In this document: positions 57,091 through 64,000 of the stretch, piece after piece
Numbering within the stretch: position 1 is the stretch's first letter
Layout of the letters: every line of letters starts with the position of its first letter
Origin: Psychroflexus maritimus
GTDB taxonomy: Bacteria > Bacteroidota > Bacteroidia > Flavobacteriales > Flavobacteriaceae
NCBI RefSeq assembly: GCF_011089875.1
Contig: NZ_JAANAS010000001.1
Location: 186,001-250,000, forward strand
Length of the DNA: 64,000 bases
Reading direction: 5' to 3'
The notes under the pieces: generated by a model
What the model saw: the letters and a program-made list of their open reading frames with translations, nothing else
Told to the model about the DNA's origin: nothing
Databases searched by the model: none
Position numbers and translations under genes: made by a program

Positions 57091-58010
57091 GAAGCCTTTG
57101 GTTTTAGTATTCTTTCTGCTATCCTCAGTTTAGCACTTCTTGCTCTCGAATTTCCTTTTATTTCAGAATCACCTGGTACAATTAACTTGCCTACTTTTTT
57201 AAAGGGCACCAAAGGATTTCCGTAAAAATCTTTCTCCGTTTCTCCTTGAAACTTAGCGTTTCTTATAAATCGTTTTACCAAACGGTCTTCTAAAGAATGA
57301 TAAGAAATCAAACTTATTCTTCCTCCTGGCTTTACCACAGCTTCAGTTTGCTCCAAAAAACTCTTTAAAGCTTCAATCTCTTGATTAACTTCAATCCGAA
57401 GCGCTTGATAAAACATAGCCAACATTTTGTTCAGTTTGCGTTCAGAAAAAAAACCACCTACCAATTCATTTAATTGCAGGGTTGTTTCAATGGGTGAAAT
57501 TTGCCGTTGAGTTACTATTGCTGATGCTATTTTAGGGGCAATTCTAATTTCTGCATAATCTCTAATTAATTGAGTTAACTGTTCTTCTGAATAAGTATTA
57601 ATGATATGATAGGCATCCAATTTGTCATTAGGATTCATTCGCATATCTAAACGCGCATCAAAGCGCAGTGAAAAACCGCGTTCCGCAACGTTAAATTGAT
57701 GTGAAGAAACGCCAAAATCACCTAAAACACCATCTACTTCTTTCACCCCATTAAACCGAAGGAAGCGCTTCATATACTTGAAATTTTCAGGAATCAAAGT
57801 AAAGCGAGGGTCATCAATTCTGTTTTGCTGTGCATCGGGGTCTTGGTCAAAGGCGTAAAGCTTTCCATTTCCAGACAGTCGAGAAAGAATTTCTTGAGAA
57901 TGACCACCCCCTCCAAAAGTTACATCTACATAAGTTCCTTCTGGGCGAATAGACAAACCATCAACGCTCTCCTTTAATAATACCGGTATGTGATAATTAG
58001 TTGCTGTCAT
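57087..58010 (-). CDS. rsmH: 16S rRNA (cytosine-1402-N4)-methyltransferase RsmH (MraW)
   Basis: RsmH methylates C1402 of 16S rRNA in the decoding centre. The 307-residue protein starts YHIPVLLKESVDGL, followed by the SAM-binding YVDVTFGGGGHSQEIL; FDQDPDAQQN, GVLGDFGVSSHQ, ERGFSLRFDARLDMRM, and ISYHSLEDRLVKRF complete the family pattern. NSRARSAKLRIAER ends it. It overlaps mraZ by 14 bp. Confidence 0.97.
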   Translation of the reverse strand: MTATNYHIPVLLKESVDGLSIRPEGTYVDVTFGGGGHSQEILSRLSGNGKLYAFDQDPDAQQNRIDDPRFTLIPENFKYMKRFLRFNGVKEVDGVLGDFGVSSHQFNVAERGFSLRFDARLDMRMNPNDKLDAYHIINTYSEEQLTQLIRDYAEIRIAPKIASAIVTQRQISPIETTLQLNELVGGFFSERKLNKMLAMFYQALRIEVNQEIEALKSFLEQTEAVVKPGGRISLISYHSLEDRLVKRFIRNAKFQGETEKDFYGNPLVPFKKVGKLIVPGDSEIKGNSRARSAKLRIAERILKPKAS

Positions 58011-58452
58011 CTTCTCCCATTACTTCTTCGGCTAAATCTGCAAAATCACTTACATCATCAATGCTAGATTCGTAGGTAGATTTATCCCAAATTTCAATTA
58101 TATTAATAGCCGAGGCTACTACAACTTCTTTTTTTATCCCTGCAAAAGCTACTAAGTCTTTTGGAATTAGCAGACGCCCATTAGCATCTACATCTACCAG
58201 CTTTACTCCTGCGGTAAACTTTCTAATAAAATCATTGTTTTTTTTCTTGAAACGATTAAGTTTATTCAATTTTTGCATAAGCCCCTCCCATTCGTTCATA
58301 GGATATAACTCCAAACAATTTTGAAACACCGAACGCTTCAACACAAAGCCTTCTTCAAGCTTTGGCAAAAGCTGCTTCTTAATCCCAGAAGGCATTGACA
58401 ATCGGGACTTAGCATCAACTTTACATTCGTATGTTCCTATTAAATGTGTCAA
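57997..58452 (-). CDS. mraZ: MraZ, transcriptional regulator of the dcw cluster, TTG start
   Basis: MraZ is a ring-forming DNA-binding protein with AbrB-like folds that represses its own operon in E. coli. The 151-residue protein opens with MTHLIGTYECKVDAKSRLSMP; the second repeat VDANGRLLIPKDL has the same DxxGRxxIP pattern. The start is TTG at 58452; an in-frame TAA lies four codons upstream and no ATG intervenes, and the protein start agrees with the family. It is the first gene of the 15.6-kb dcw unit. Three 10-bp direct repeats lie 32-61 bp upstream and fit an MraZ operator. Confidence 0.95.
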   Translation of the reverse strand: MTHLIGTYECKVDAKSRLSMPSGIKKQLLPKLEEGFVLKRSVFQNCLELYPMNEWEGLMQKLNKLNRFKKKNNDFIRKFTAGVKLVDVDANGRLLIPKDLVAFAGIKKEVVVASAINIIEIWDKSTYESSIDDVSDFADLAEEVMGEDDSN

Positions 58453-58469
58453 AACAATTATTTATAGTT

Positions 58470-58477
58470 CAAAAATA
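58470..58477 (-). promoter_or_regulatory. Putative -7 element of the dcw operon
   Basis: TATTTTTG on the minus strand matches TAnnTTTG, 18 bp before the mraZ TTG start. The place where a -33 element should be is taken by the tandem GTGG repeats, so a bound repressor would block the promoter. Confidence 0.5.
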
Positions 58478-58483
58478 TTAATT

Positions 58484-58513
58484 TTTTTACCACATTATAC
58501 CACTTTTACCCAC
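58484..58513 (-). promoter_or_regulatory. Three tandem 10-bp repeats, probable MraZ operator
   Basis: On the minus strand GTGGGTAAAA, GTGGTATAAT and GTGGTAAAAA follow one another with GTGG at exact 10-bp steps (58513, 58503, 58493). MraZ in E. coli and Mycoplasma binds direct GTGG/TGGG-type repeats at about 10-bp spacing before mraZ, matching its ring of subunits. The position just upstream of the -7 element fits autorepression. Confidence 0.75.
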
Positions 58514-58852
58514 AATTGTTGATAAGTTTTTAATTATCAACGAAATTGCCTACTATAGTTGATTTACAAAAAGATAGACTTGTGAACAACTGAATTAAAA
58601 TCCTACAAAACGAGTAAAAGAGCAAAGCTTTATCAATTAATTAGAGTCGAAATAGGAGAAAGTGGGAAAAAATAAAAAAATCAAACAAACCTAATCATAT
58701 TAAAAGTCATCAAAAATATTATGCTTGCATAACTAAAGATAACAAAATGATTCTGTGCTAGTTGAACCACTTCAAAACCTTCTCGTAAGAATAAAATAAT
58801 AGTGGGCATTAGTGTAAATACAATATTTTTATCTATACTTGTATAATTATAC
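58514..58852. other. Divergent noncoding region between mraZ and the hydrolase gene, with inverted repeat
   Basis: About 340 AT-rich bases with no supported gene. A perfect inverted repeat GTTGATAA (58518-58525) / TTATCAAC (58534-58541) stands next to the MraZ repeats. Read as nonamers, TTATCAACA (minus, 58525 to 58517), TTATCAACG (plus, 58534-58542) and TTATCAATT (58630-58638) are one to three mismatches from the DnaA box TTATCCACA. Divergent transcription starts here. This could be an operator, or at most a candidate for a replication origin; neither is shown. Confidence 0.3.
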
Positions 58853-58860
58853 TATATTTG
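58853..58860 (+). promoter_or_regulatory. Putative -7 element of the hydrolase-engB unit
   Basis: TATATTTG matches TAnnTTTG, 23 bp before the hydrolase ATG. No clear -33 TTTG is present upstream at the usual distance. Confidence 0.5.
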
Positions 58861-58883
58861 AAATTTGAAATTTTTTCAACCGA

Positions 58884-59648
58884 ATGGACAAGAAAATACA
58901 GACAGAAGGTAAGTTTAAGTTTTATGAAGAAGGTGAAGGAACCCCGTTATTAATTCTACATGGATTAATGGGTGGTCTTAGTAATTTTGATGGCGTTGCT
59001 TCTTATTTTCCTGCGAAGGGCTATAAAGTTGTTATTCCAGAATTGCCAATATATTCTCTTCCACTACTTAAAACCAACATCAAAAACATTACAAGTTTTA
59101 TTAAAGAATTCATTACTGCTAGAGGTTATGAACAGGTTATTCTTCTTGGAAATTCATTAGGCGGGCACATAGGTCTGCTAACCACCAAACTTTATCCTGA
59201 GCTAATTAAAGGCCTTGTTATTACAGGAAGTTCTGGACTTTATGAAAGTGCTATGGGTGACTCTTATCCTAAAAAAGGAGATTATGAATACATCAAAAAG
59301 AAAGCGCAAGATGTTTTTTATGACCCCGAAGTAGCTACACCAGAAATCATTGAAGACGTTTACGAAACCATTAAAGATAGAAATAAACTTATACGTATTC
59401 TAGCCATTGCTAAAAGCGCTATTAGACACAATATGGCCAAGGATTTACCAAACATGCACCAACCCACTTGTGTTATTTGGGGGAAACAAGATGAGGTTAC
59501 GCCTCCTAAAGTTGCCGTTGAATTTGACCAACTACTCCCCAACTCAGAACTACATTGGATTGACCAATGTGGACACGCAGCTATGATGGAGCATCCTGCA
59601 GAATTTAATGCAATCTTAGAAAAGTGGCTTATCAAAAACCAGCTGTAA
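58884..59648 (+). CDS. Alpha/beta hydrolase
   Basis: A 254-residue cytoplasmic serine hydrolase. The oxyanion segment is LLILHGLMGGLSNF near residue 22; the nucleophile elbow is GNSLGG with Ser near 91; the acid is the Asp in WGKQDEVTPP; and the catalytic His is in DQCGHAAMMEHP. The cap region (YPKKGDYEYIKKKAQDVFYD) is short. The fold is clear but the substrate is not. Its stop codon is followed directly by the engB ATG, so the two are cotranslated; hydrolase-engB next to mraZ is an arrangement I recall from other flavobacteria. Confidence 0.9.
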   Translation: MDKKIQTEGKFKFYEEGEGTPLLILHGLMGGLSNFDGVASYFPAKGYKVVIPELPIYSLPLLKTNIKNITSFIKEFITARGYEQVILLGNSLGGHIGLLTTKLYPELIKGLVITGSSGLYESAMGDSYPKKGDYEYIKKKAQDVFYDPEVATPEIIEDVYETIKDRNKLIRILAIAKSAIRHNMAKDLPNMHQPTCVIWGKQDEVTPPKVAVEFDQLLPNSELHWIDQCGHAAMMEHPAEFNAILEKWLIKNQL

Positions 59649-60251
59649 ATGAAAATTACTTCAGCAGAATTTGTAATTAGCAACACCGATGTTTTAAAGT
59701 GTCCCAATTCAAAACTTCCAGAATACGCTTTTATTGGAAGAAGTAATGTGGGGAAATCTTCATTAATCAACAACCTAACGGGGAAGAAAAAACTAGCCAT
59801 GGTTTCTGGAAAACCAGGAAAAACTAGGCTTATTAATCATTTTCTAATCAATAAAAACTGGCATTTAGTAGATTTACCTGGGTATGGTTACGCTAAAGTT
59901 AGTAAAACAGAAAAAAAGAAGTTTCAGCGTTTTATTGAAAGTTACTTTGAAAAAAGACATCAACTAGTCAATGCGTTTGTGTTGGTAGATTTGAGGCACG
60001 AACCTCAACCACTAGACCTCGAATTTATGCAATGGCTTGGAGTTAACGCTATTCCATTTTCTATTATTTTTACTAAAGCAGACAAACTAAAACCGAAAGC
60101 AGCAGAAAAAAATTTAGCTACTTACCAAGAGCAGTTGTTAACCCATTGGGAAGAATTACCTCCTTACTTTGTAACCTCTTCACAAACAGGTCAAGGTAAA
60201 GAAGATGTTTTAAACTACATTGACAACATCAATCAAAGCTTAATCAACTAA
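59649..60251 (+). CDS. engB: Ribosome biogenesis GTPase EngB (YihA/YsxC)
   Basis: EngB is an essential small GTPase in assembly of the large ribosomal subunit. The 200-residue protein has the P-loop [16 protein letters not shown], switch [13 protein letters not shown], the G3 motif DLPGYGYAK and the G4 motif FTKADK, with the G5 serine in TSSQTGQG. It begins at the base after the hydrolase stop. Its 3' end overlaps the convergent TetR gene by 12 bp, so no terminator fits between them. Confidence 0.97.
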   Translation: MKITSAEFVISNTDVLKCPNSKLPEYAFIGRSNVGKSSLINNLTGKKKLAMVSGKPGKTRLINHFLINKNWHLVDLPGYGYAKVSKTEKKKFQRFIESYFEKRHQLVNAFVLVDLRHEPQPLDLEFMQWLGVNAIPFSIIFTKADKLKPKAAEKNLATYQEQLLTHWEELPPYFVTSSQTGQGKEDVLNYIDNINQSLIN

Positions 60252-60812
60252 AATTCCGTTTAAGAAAATTAATGTTACATCATCAATTAAAGTTTGCTTG
60301 TCAATCCCTCCTCTTTTTTTAATCCATAAATGTAAATTTCGAAGGGTAGAAAGCAAACTAAATAAGACTATTTCTGAATGAATTGGTTTGAATTCCTGCT
60401 GCTGAATTCCATTTTCAATAATTAACCGCAGTGCCTCTTCGTAGGAATTTCGCATAAATTTAAATTCGTGCAAACTTGTTTCATCTAGATGAATCCAATC
60501 GTTATTTAATACAGCAATAGAATTTGGCCGTGCTATACTTAAATCGATGTGATGCGCTATAATTTTCCTAAGTTGTACCGCAGCTTTTTCGTTTTTCTCT
60601 AAACAATTAATGTGTTGCATAAATTCTTTAGCTAACTGCATTATAATTAGTTCAAGAATTTGATTTTTTGAATTAACATGATTGTAAATTGAAGCAGCTT
60701 TTATCCCTAAATCTTCTGCTAGATCGCGCATACTCATCGATGCAAAACCACGTTCACGTATGAGTTTTGCTGCTTTTTTCACAATTACACCTTGTTCAAT
60801 TTTTGGTTTCAT
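60240..60812 (-). CDS. TetR-family transcriptional regulator
   Basis: A 190-residue repressor-type protein. Residues about 8-55 form the DNA-binding domain with [35 protein letters not shown] (in pieces), where [20 protein letters not shown] is the helix-turn-helix. The C-terminal part has no recognisable ligand motif. In other bacteria such regulators often control a fatty-acid or efflux operon; here the target cannot be read. The coding end overlaps engB convergently, and a good promoter lies upstream. Neighbours give no hint beyond the GSCFA-CYTH pair that precedes it on the same strand. Confidence 0.9.
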   Translation of the reverse strand: MKPKIEQGVIVKKAAKLIRERGFASMSMRDLAEDLGIKAASIYNHVNSKNQILELIIMQLAKEFMQHINCLEKNEKAAVQLRKIIAHHIDLSIARPNSIAVLNNDWIHLDETSLHEFKFMRNSYEEALRLIIENGIQQQEFKPIHSEIVLFSLLSTLRNLHLWIKKRGGIDKQTLIDDVTLIFLNGILVD

Positions 60813-60842
60813 CTAAGCTAAAAAATAGTCGAAATTAAAAAT

Positions 60843-60874
60843 CAAATGTACTTCTTTTTAAGGAAAAAGGTCAA
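60843..60874 (-). promoter_or_regulatory. Putative promoter of the TetR-family gene
   Basis: TACATTTG (60850 to 60843) with TTGAC (TTG at 60874 to 60872) 21 bp upstream fits the Bacteroidetes pattern. The transcript would begin about 24 nt before the ATG. It makes the TetR gene probably independent of the GSCFA gene upstream. Confidence 0.55.
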
Positions 60875-60902
60875 CTATTTAATAAATCAAGAAAAACCAA
60901 GC

Positions 60903-61853
60903 TTAAGCAGGTTTCCATTTTGCTTTTTCAAGGTCTATTTCTTTTTTTAAGCGTTGCTGGAAAAGCAAAAACTGTTGGTGTTTTTCGCTCTCAGGATGCC
61001 TGCTTTTGTGATTAACGCCTCTGTTGTATTGCTCTATTTTATTCATTAATTCAAATACAGAACTTTCAATATGAGTAGCTTTAAATTTTTCCCATACATA
61101 ATCAATTCCTAAGCGATTGGGGTGTACTAAATCTGAAGCGTAAAACCTGTAATCCCTCAATTCGTCCTGAAAAATTTCAAAGGCAGGAAAATAATTTAGG
61201 CTTGGGTCTTTCGCTAATAAATCATGTAAAGCCACCTGAAGATGCGACTTGCTTCTGTTGTTTTCAATAATTCCATCTTTCACATGCCTCACCGGAGAAA
61301 TTGTAAAACCTACTTGAATAGAAGGGTTTAAGCTTTTTAATAGATTCACTGATGTATATAAGCTTTTAAACAAATCACTCACACTAGTAAGTTCTTTGTT
61401 AAACTCTTTACTTGGAAGCTGATGACAATTAGCCACATAACGATTCTCCTTCTTATGAAAATACACAAAAGCACTTCCTAAACTTATCCAAACAAAATTT
61501 GTCTGCTGCAGGTAAGCATGCGTATGACTAATAACTTCATTGAGCTGATTGACTAATTTTTCTGAAGAGGTAGCCGATAATTTTGAATGCGCATCAAAAC
61601 ACCTAAAGATTCCTTGATGCTTAAAAACAGCTGCTGAGGTAAACCTGTGTTTTTTATACACCAGCTTTAGAAAGTTCTCTATACTGTAAGGATGAAAAAA
61701 AGTACCTAAAGGATTAGTTATGCAATCAAATTCAAAATAAGCAAGTCGATTAAAAATATGATCACTAAAACAAGAACCTATAAAAGCGGTTTTATGCGAA
61801 TAATTCAAAGGTTGTTTAGCTTTTTTTAAAGGAACTTCTAATGTCAATTTCAT
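60903..61853 (-). CDS. GSCFA-domain protein
   Basis: A 316-residue protein of the GSCFA family, whose name motif appears as FIGSCFSDHI near residue 25. The remaining pattern, NPLGTFFHPYSI, SLGSAFVYFHK, TISPVRHVKDG and YASDLVHPNRLGIDYVW, resembles an SGNH-type hydrolase: a Ser in the first block and an Asp-x-x-His pair near the end. No signal peptide is seen. A role in esterase or envelope chemistry has been suggested for the family but is not established. It follows the CYTH gene by 40 bp and is probably cotranscribed. Confidence 0.87.
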   Translation of the reverse strand: MKLTLEVPLKKAKQPLNYSHKTAFIGSCFSDHIFNRLAYFEFDCITNPLGTFFHPYSIENFLKLVYKKHRFTSAAVFKHQGIFRCFDAHSKLSATSSEKLVNQLNEVISHTHAYLQQTNFVWISLGSAFVYFHKKENRYVANCHQLPSKEFNKELTSVSDLFKSLYTSVNLLKSLNPSIQVGFTISPVRHVKDGIIENNRSKSHLQVALHDLLAKDPSLNYFPAFEIFQDELRDYRFYASDLVHPNRLGIDYVWEKFKATHIESSVFELMNKIEQYNRGVNHKSRHPESEKHQQFLLFQQRLKKEIDLEKAKWKPA

Positions 61854-61893
61854 AGCTTACTATTTTCTCACCAATCAAAATTATGCATAAAAA

Positions 61894-62355
61894 TTAAGTA
61901 ATTGGATGCGATTTTAAATAGGCATTGTAGTATTCTTTTTGTCCTGTTACTTCCTGACCTAACCATACTGGTTTTTCAAAAGTTTCCTTGGCGTCTTGAA
62001 GTTCAACTTCAGCTATCAACAAACCATTATGCTTGCCATGAAATTCATCTACTTCAAAAGTATGCTTTCCTGCTTTTACTAAATAGCGGGTTTTTTCAAT
62101 CAGAAATTCTTCGCATAAAGCAAGTAATTGTTTGGCTTCCTGAAGCGGAATTTCTTTTTCCCATTCAAAACGTGAAGTTCCATCAGCAGAAGATTTTCCT
62201 TTAACAGTAATCCAGGCTTGTTCATTACTTACGCGAATTCTCACTGTTCTTTCTGGCGTAGAGTTTAAATACCCTTGCACCAAATGGGTTTGTTGAAAAG
62301 CTTCCTGTTTAAAATCGGTATTAGTTACTAAAAACTTGCGTTCTATTTCTTGCAT
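61894..62355 (-). CDS. CYTH-domain protein (triphosphate tunnel phosphatase-like)
   Basis: A small acidic tunnel-fold protein of 153 residues that typically hydrolyses tripolyphosphate or triphosphate groups using Mg2+ or Mn2+. It starts MQEIERKFLV, the near-universal CYTH motif ExExK, followed by VQGYLNSTPERTVRIRV, WITVKGK, RFEWEKEIP, KTRYLVKAG and FEVDEFHGKHNGLLIAEVEL. The longest frame starts 13 codons earlier at ATG 62394, but family members begin right before EIERKFL, so 62355 is preferred. A gap of 211 bp upstream without recognised genes separates it from DUF4136. Confidence 0.9.
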   Translation of the reverse strand: MQEIERKFLVTNTDFKQEAFQQTHLVQGYLNSTPERTVRIRVSNEQAWITVKGKSSADGTSRFEWEKEIPLQEAKQLLALCEEFLIEKTRYLVKAGKHTFEVDEFHGKHNGLLIAEVELQDAKETFEKPVWLGQEVTGQKEYYNAYLKSHPIT

Positions 62356-62566
62356 GGAGTGATTGTCTTTAGAATTCAAAGGTAAATTAAACATGACTTA
62401 GAATATGAAGAAAAGCTTCTGATTTGTTCTGCCTGAGTAATTTTATTAAAAAAACAAACGATGTTTTACTTTTGTAATAAGTTTTGACTTAAAAAAGTAA
62501 ACATCTTTGAATTCAAGAAGTTATAAAATTGACTTAATCATAAAGCATTTTTTTAATGAAACTCAA

Positions 62567-63088
62567 TTACCTTTCAGGCGGATACCTATTCAATATTTTA
62601 GCTACAATTTCATTGATAAAAGCTTCTTTTTTATCCATGCTTTGCGACAAAATACCTTCCCCCATGCCTTGCCAAACTAACCGATTGCTTTGTTTATCAA
62701 TGAAATCAATGTATAAAATACCTTCGGTGGTTCGGTGAACACTGTTCATGGGCATTCCCATTCCCCAACCCCAGCCCATTCCCCAGCCCCAGTTATTCCA
62801 CACATTTACATAATCTTGTTCTTCTGTAAAAATGTTGATTAACAAATCGGGGTTGGAAGACTTCATCATTCCTTTTTGGCTTAGTTCTCTGTCTATGGCG
62901 CGCAAAATTCGGCGTTTATCTAAATCAGAAATTTCAACTGCATCAATACCTGGCTTGTAAAAAGCAAAGGTTTTGTATTGAGAAAAATCAATCTCCCTAT
63001 CGTAATCTGAAGTTACACTTATGCTTGAACACGAACTTAGCGTGCTCAAACCAATCAAAAATCCTACAAAAATAATCGCCGCTCTCAT
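62567..63088 (-). CDS. DUF4136-like lipoprotein
   Basis: A 173-residue lipoprotein: the signal peptide ends LSTLSSC with the lipidated Cys at residue 20. The following VTSDYDREIDFSQYKTFAFY is the DUF4136 start. The middle contains a Gly/Trp/Met repeat (WGWGMGWGWGMGMPM), and the end (GILYIDFIDKQSNRLVWQGMGEG) is typical. Function is unknown. It starts 2 bp after hutU and is probably read from the same message, although there is no evident metabolic link. The 211-bp stretch 62356-62566 downstream holds no supported gene. Confidence 0.87.
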   Translation of the reverse strand: MRAAIIFVGFLIGLSTLSSCSSISVTSDYDREIDFSQYKTFAFYKPGIDAVEISDLDKRRILRAIDRELSQKGMMKSSNPDLLINIFTEEQDYVNVWNNWGWGMGWGWGMGMPMNSVHRTTEGILYIDFIDKQSNRLVWQGMGEGILSQSMDKKEAFINEIVAKILNRYPPER

Positions 63089-63090
63089 GT

Positions 63091-64000
63091 TTACATATTT
63101 TCTAGAAGCGCATCATCAACTTTATTGGGAATACTTACTTTTAGTTTTGGTTCCATTTCCATGGCGCGTTTAATAGCAAAAATAGCTTCGTCATTTCTCG
63201 CCCAAGAACGTCTTGCAATTCCGTTGTTCACATCCCAATGAAGCATTGAATGCAACTTGTTGTTTGCATTAGAACTACCATCAAGAAGCATACCAAATCC
63301 ACCGTTAATTACTTCGCCCCAGCCAACGCCACCACCGTTGTGAATACTTACCCAGGTAGCGCCTCTAAAGCTATCGCCAATTACATTGTGAATGGCCATA
63401 TCAGCCGTAAATTTACTTCCGTCATAAATATTGGAAGTTTCACGGTAAGGCGAATCTGTTCCAGATACATCGTGATGATCTCTTCCTAAAATTACGGGGC
63501 CAATTATTCCGGCTTCAATGGCTTTATTAAAAGCTTCGGCTATTTTCATTCTTCCCAAAGCATCAGCATACAAAATCCTTGCTTGAGAACCTACCACCAT
63601 TTGATTTTCTTGCGCTCCCTTAATCCATTTGATGTTATCCTCCATTTGTTGCTGAATTTCTTCGGGCGCATCTTGCTTTAAATGTTCTAAAACTTCGGTA
63701 GCAATTTCATCAGTTTTGGCTAAATCTTCTGGATTTCCAGAGGCACAAACCCACCTAAATGGACCAAATCCGTAGTCAAAACACATTGGCCCCACAATAT
63801 CTTGTACGTAACTAGGGTAAGCAAAAGGTGCATTGGGATCGCCAAGGGTTTCTTGATTTACCAAATTACCATTGCTATCTTTAAAAACTTTAGCACCAGC
63901 TCTTGAAGCTTCTAGTAAAAAAGCATTTCCATAATCAAAGAAATAGGTTCCTTTTTTGGTATGTGCATTAACTGCTTCTGCATGTCTTATCAGACTTTCT
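63091..64000 (-). CDS. hutU: Urocanate hydratase HutU, C-terminal part (5' end beyond the window)
   Basis: HutU converts urocanate to imidazolone propionate in histidine breakdown, using bound NAD+. About 302 residues of the C-terminal half are visible. The open frame continues to the right edge upstream of the first Met, beginning SLIRHAEAVNAHTKKGTYFFDYGN. Family segments include MCFDYGFGPFRWVCASG, LGRDHHDVSGTDSPYRETSN, GATWVSIHNGGGVGWG and GVGWGEVINGGFGMLLDG. The rest of the hut pathway is not in the window. The stop is 2 bp before the DUF4136 start. Confidence 0.94.
   Translation of the reverse strand, partial: ESLIRHAEAVNAHTKKGTYFFDYGNAFLLEASRAGAKVFKDSNGNLVNQETLGDPNAPFAYPSYVQDIVGPMCFDYGFGPFRWVCASGNPEDLAKTDEIATEVLEHLKQDAPEEIQQQMEDNIKWIKGAQENQMVVGSQARILYADALGRMKIAEAFNKAIEAGIIGPVILGRDHHDVSGTDSPYRETSNIYDGSKFTADMAIHNVIGDSFRGATWVSIHNGGGVGWGEVINGGFGMLLDGSSNANNKLHSMLHWDVNNGIARRSWARNDEAIFAIKRAMEMEPKLKVSIPNKVDDALLENM

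Noticed and set aside
1-64000. CRISPR arrays, insertion sequences, tRNA or rRNA genes
   Set aside because: No regularly spaced repeats, transposase-like frames with terminal repeats, or RNA-gene signatures were seen on reading both strands.

Overview
The window reads as chromosomal DNA of a Bacteroidota bacterium, most likely a (probably marine) member of the Flavobacteriales. The evidence is the gene content and gene order: sprA next to ruvA and gcvH, sprE/porW next to a bactofilin and the ATP synthase genes, an alternative complex III (act) operon followed by aa3 oxidase genes, an FtsZ with a very long linker, AT-rich DNA, and promoter elements of the Bacteroidetes TAnnTTTG type rather than sigma70 type. 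I do not name a genus. No rRNA, tRNA, insertion sequence, prophage or CRISPR array was recognised.

Layout. (1) 1-13880, all minus strand: ruvB, a cytochrome P450, queG, maeB, ruvA, sprA and the start of gcvH. (2) 13941-25296, minus: actABCDEF-cox2-cox1, a respiratory module that takes electrons from menaquinol to oxygen, closed by a strong terminator. (3) 25752-32897, plus: a SPOR-domain protein; a small cluster resembling arsenosugar biosynthesis (AhpD-like protein, ArsS radical SAM, rhodanese, TIGR04282 transferase); an AlbA_2-domain protein; a metallophosphoesterase; tex. (4) 33004-33495, minus: an orphan NusG-like (UpxY-type) antiterminator. (5) 33740-42655, minus: sprE/porW, bactofilin, atpZ, a DUF6168-like membrane protein, then atpB-E-F-H-A-G without the beta and epsilon genes. 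(6) 42834-58452, minus: an almost gapless division and cell wall (dcw) cluster from mraZ to ftsZ, preceded by three tandem 10-bp repeats that look like the MraZ operator. (7) 58884-60251, plus: an alpha/beta hydrolase and engB. (8) 60240-64000, minus: a TetR regulator, a GSCFA protein, a CYTH protein, a DUF4136 lipoprotein and the 3' part of urocanate hydratase.

How the genes work together. The act/cox operon and the atp operon together form much of an aerobic oxidative phosphorylation system; cox3 and atpD/atpC must lie elsewhere. SprA and SprE/PorW are two components of the type IX secretion and gliding machinery. The dcw cluster supplies peptidoglycan precursors and the septal machinery. 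Several start codons were moved from the longest open frame to an internal ATG (sprA, actB, actA, rhodanese, ftsA, ftsQ, murC, CYTH). Three genes (mraZ, murE, upxY) appear really to start with TTG.

The least conventional features are a 14-bp perfect hairpin between atpE and atpF, the arsenosugar-like cluster with no arsM and a non-canonical AhpD-like protein, the orphan antiterminator, the AlbA_2 protein with an unrecognised C-terminal half, and the divergent mraZ/hydrolase intergenic region with its repeats. I did not find a clear previously undescribed system; most of the window is core genome.
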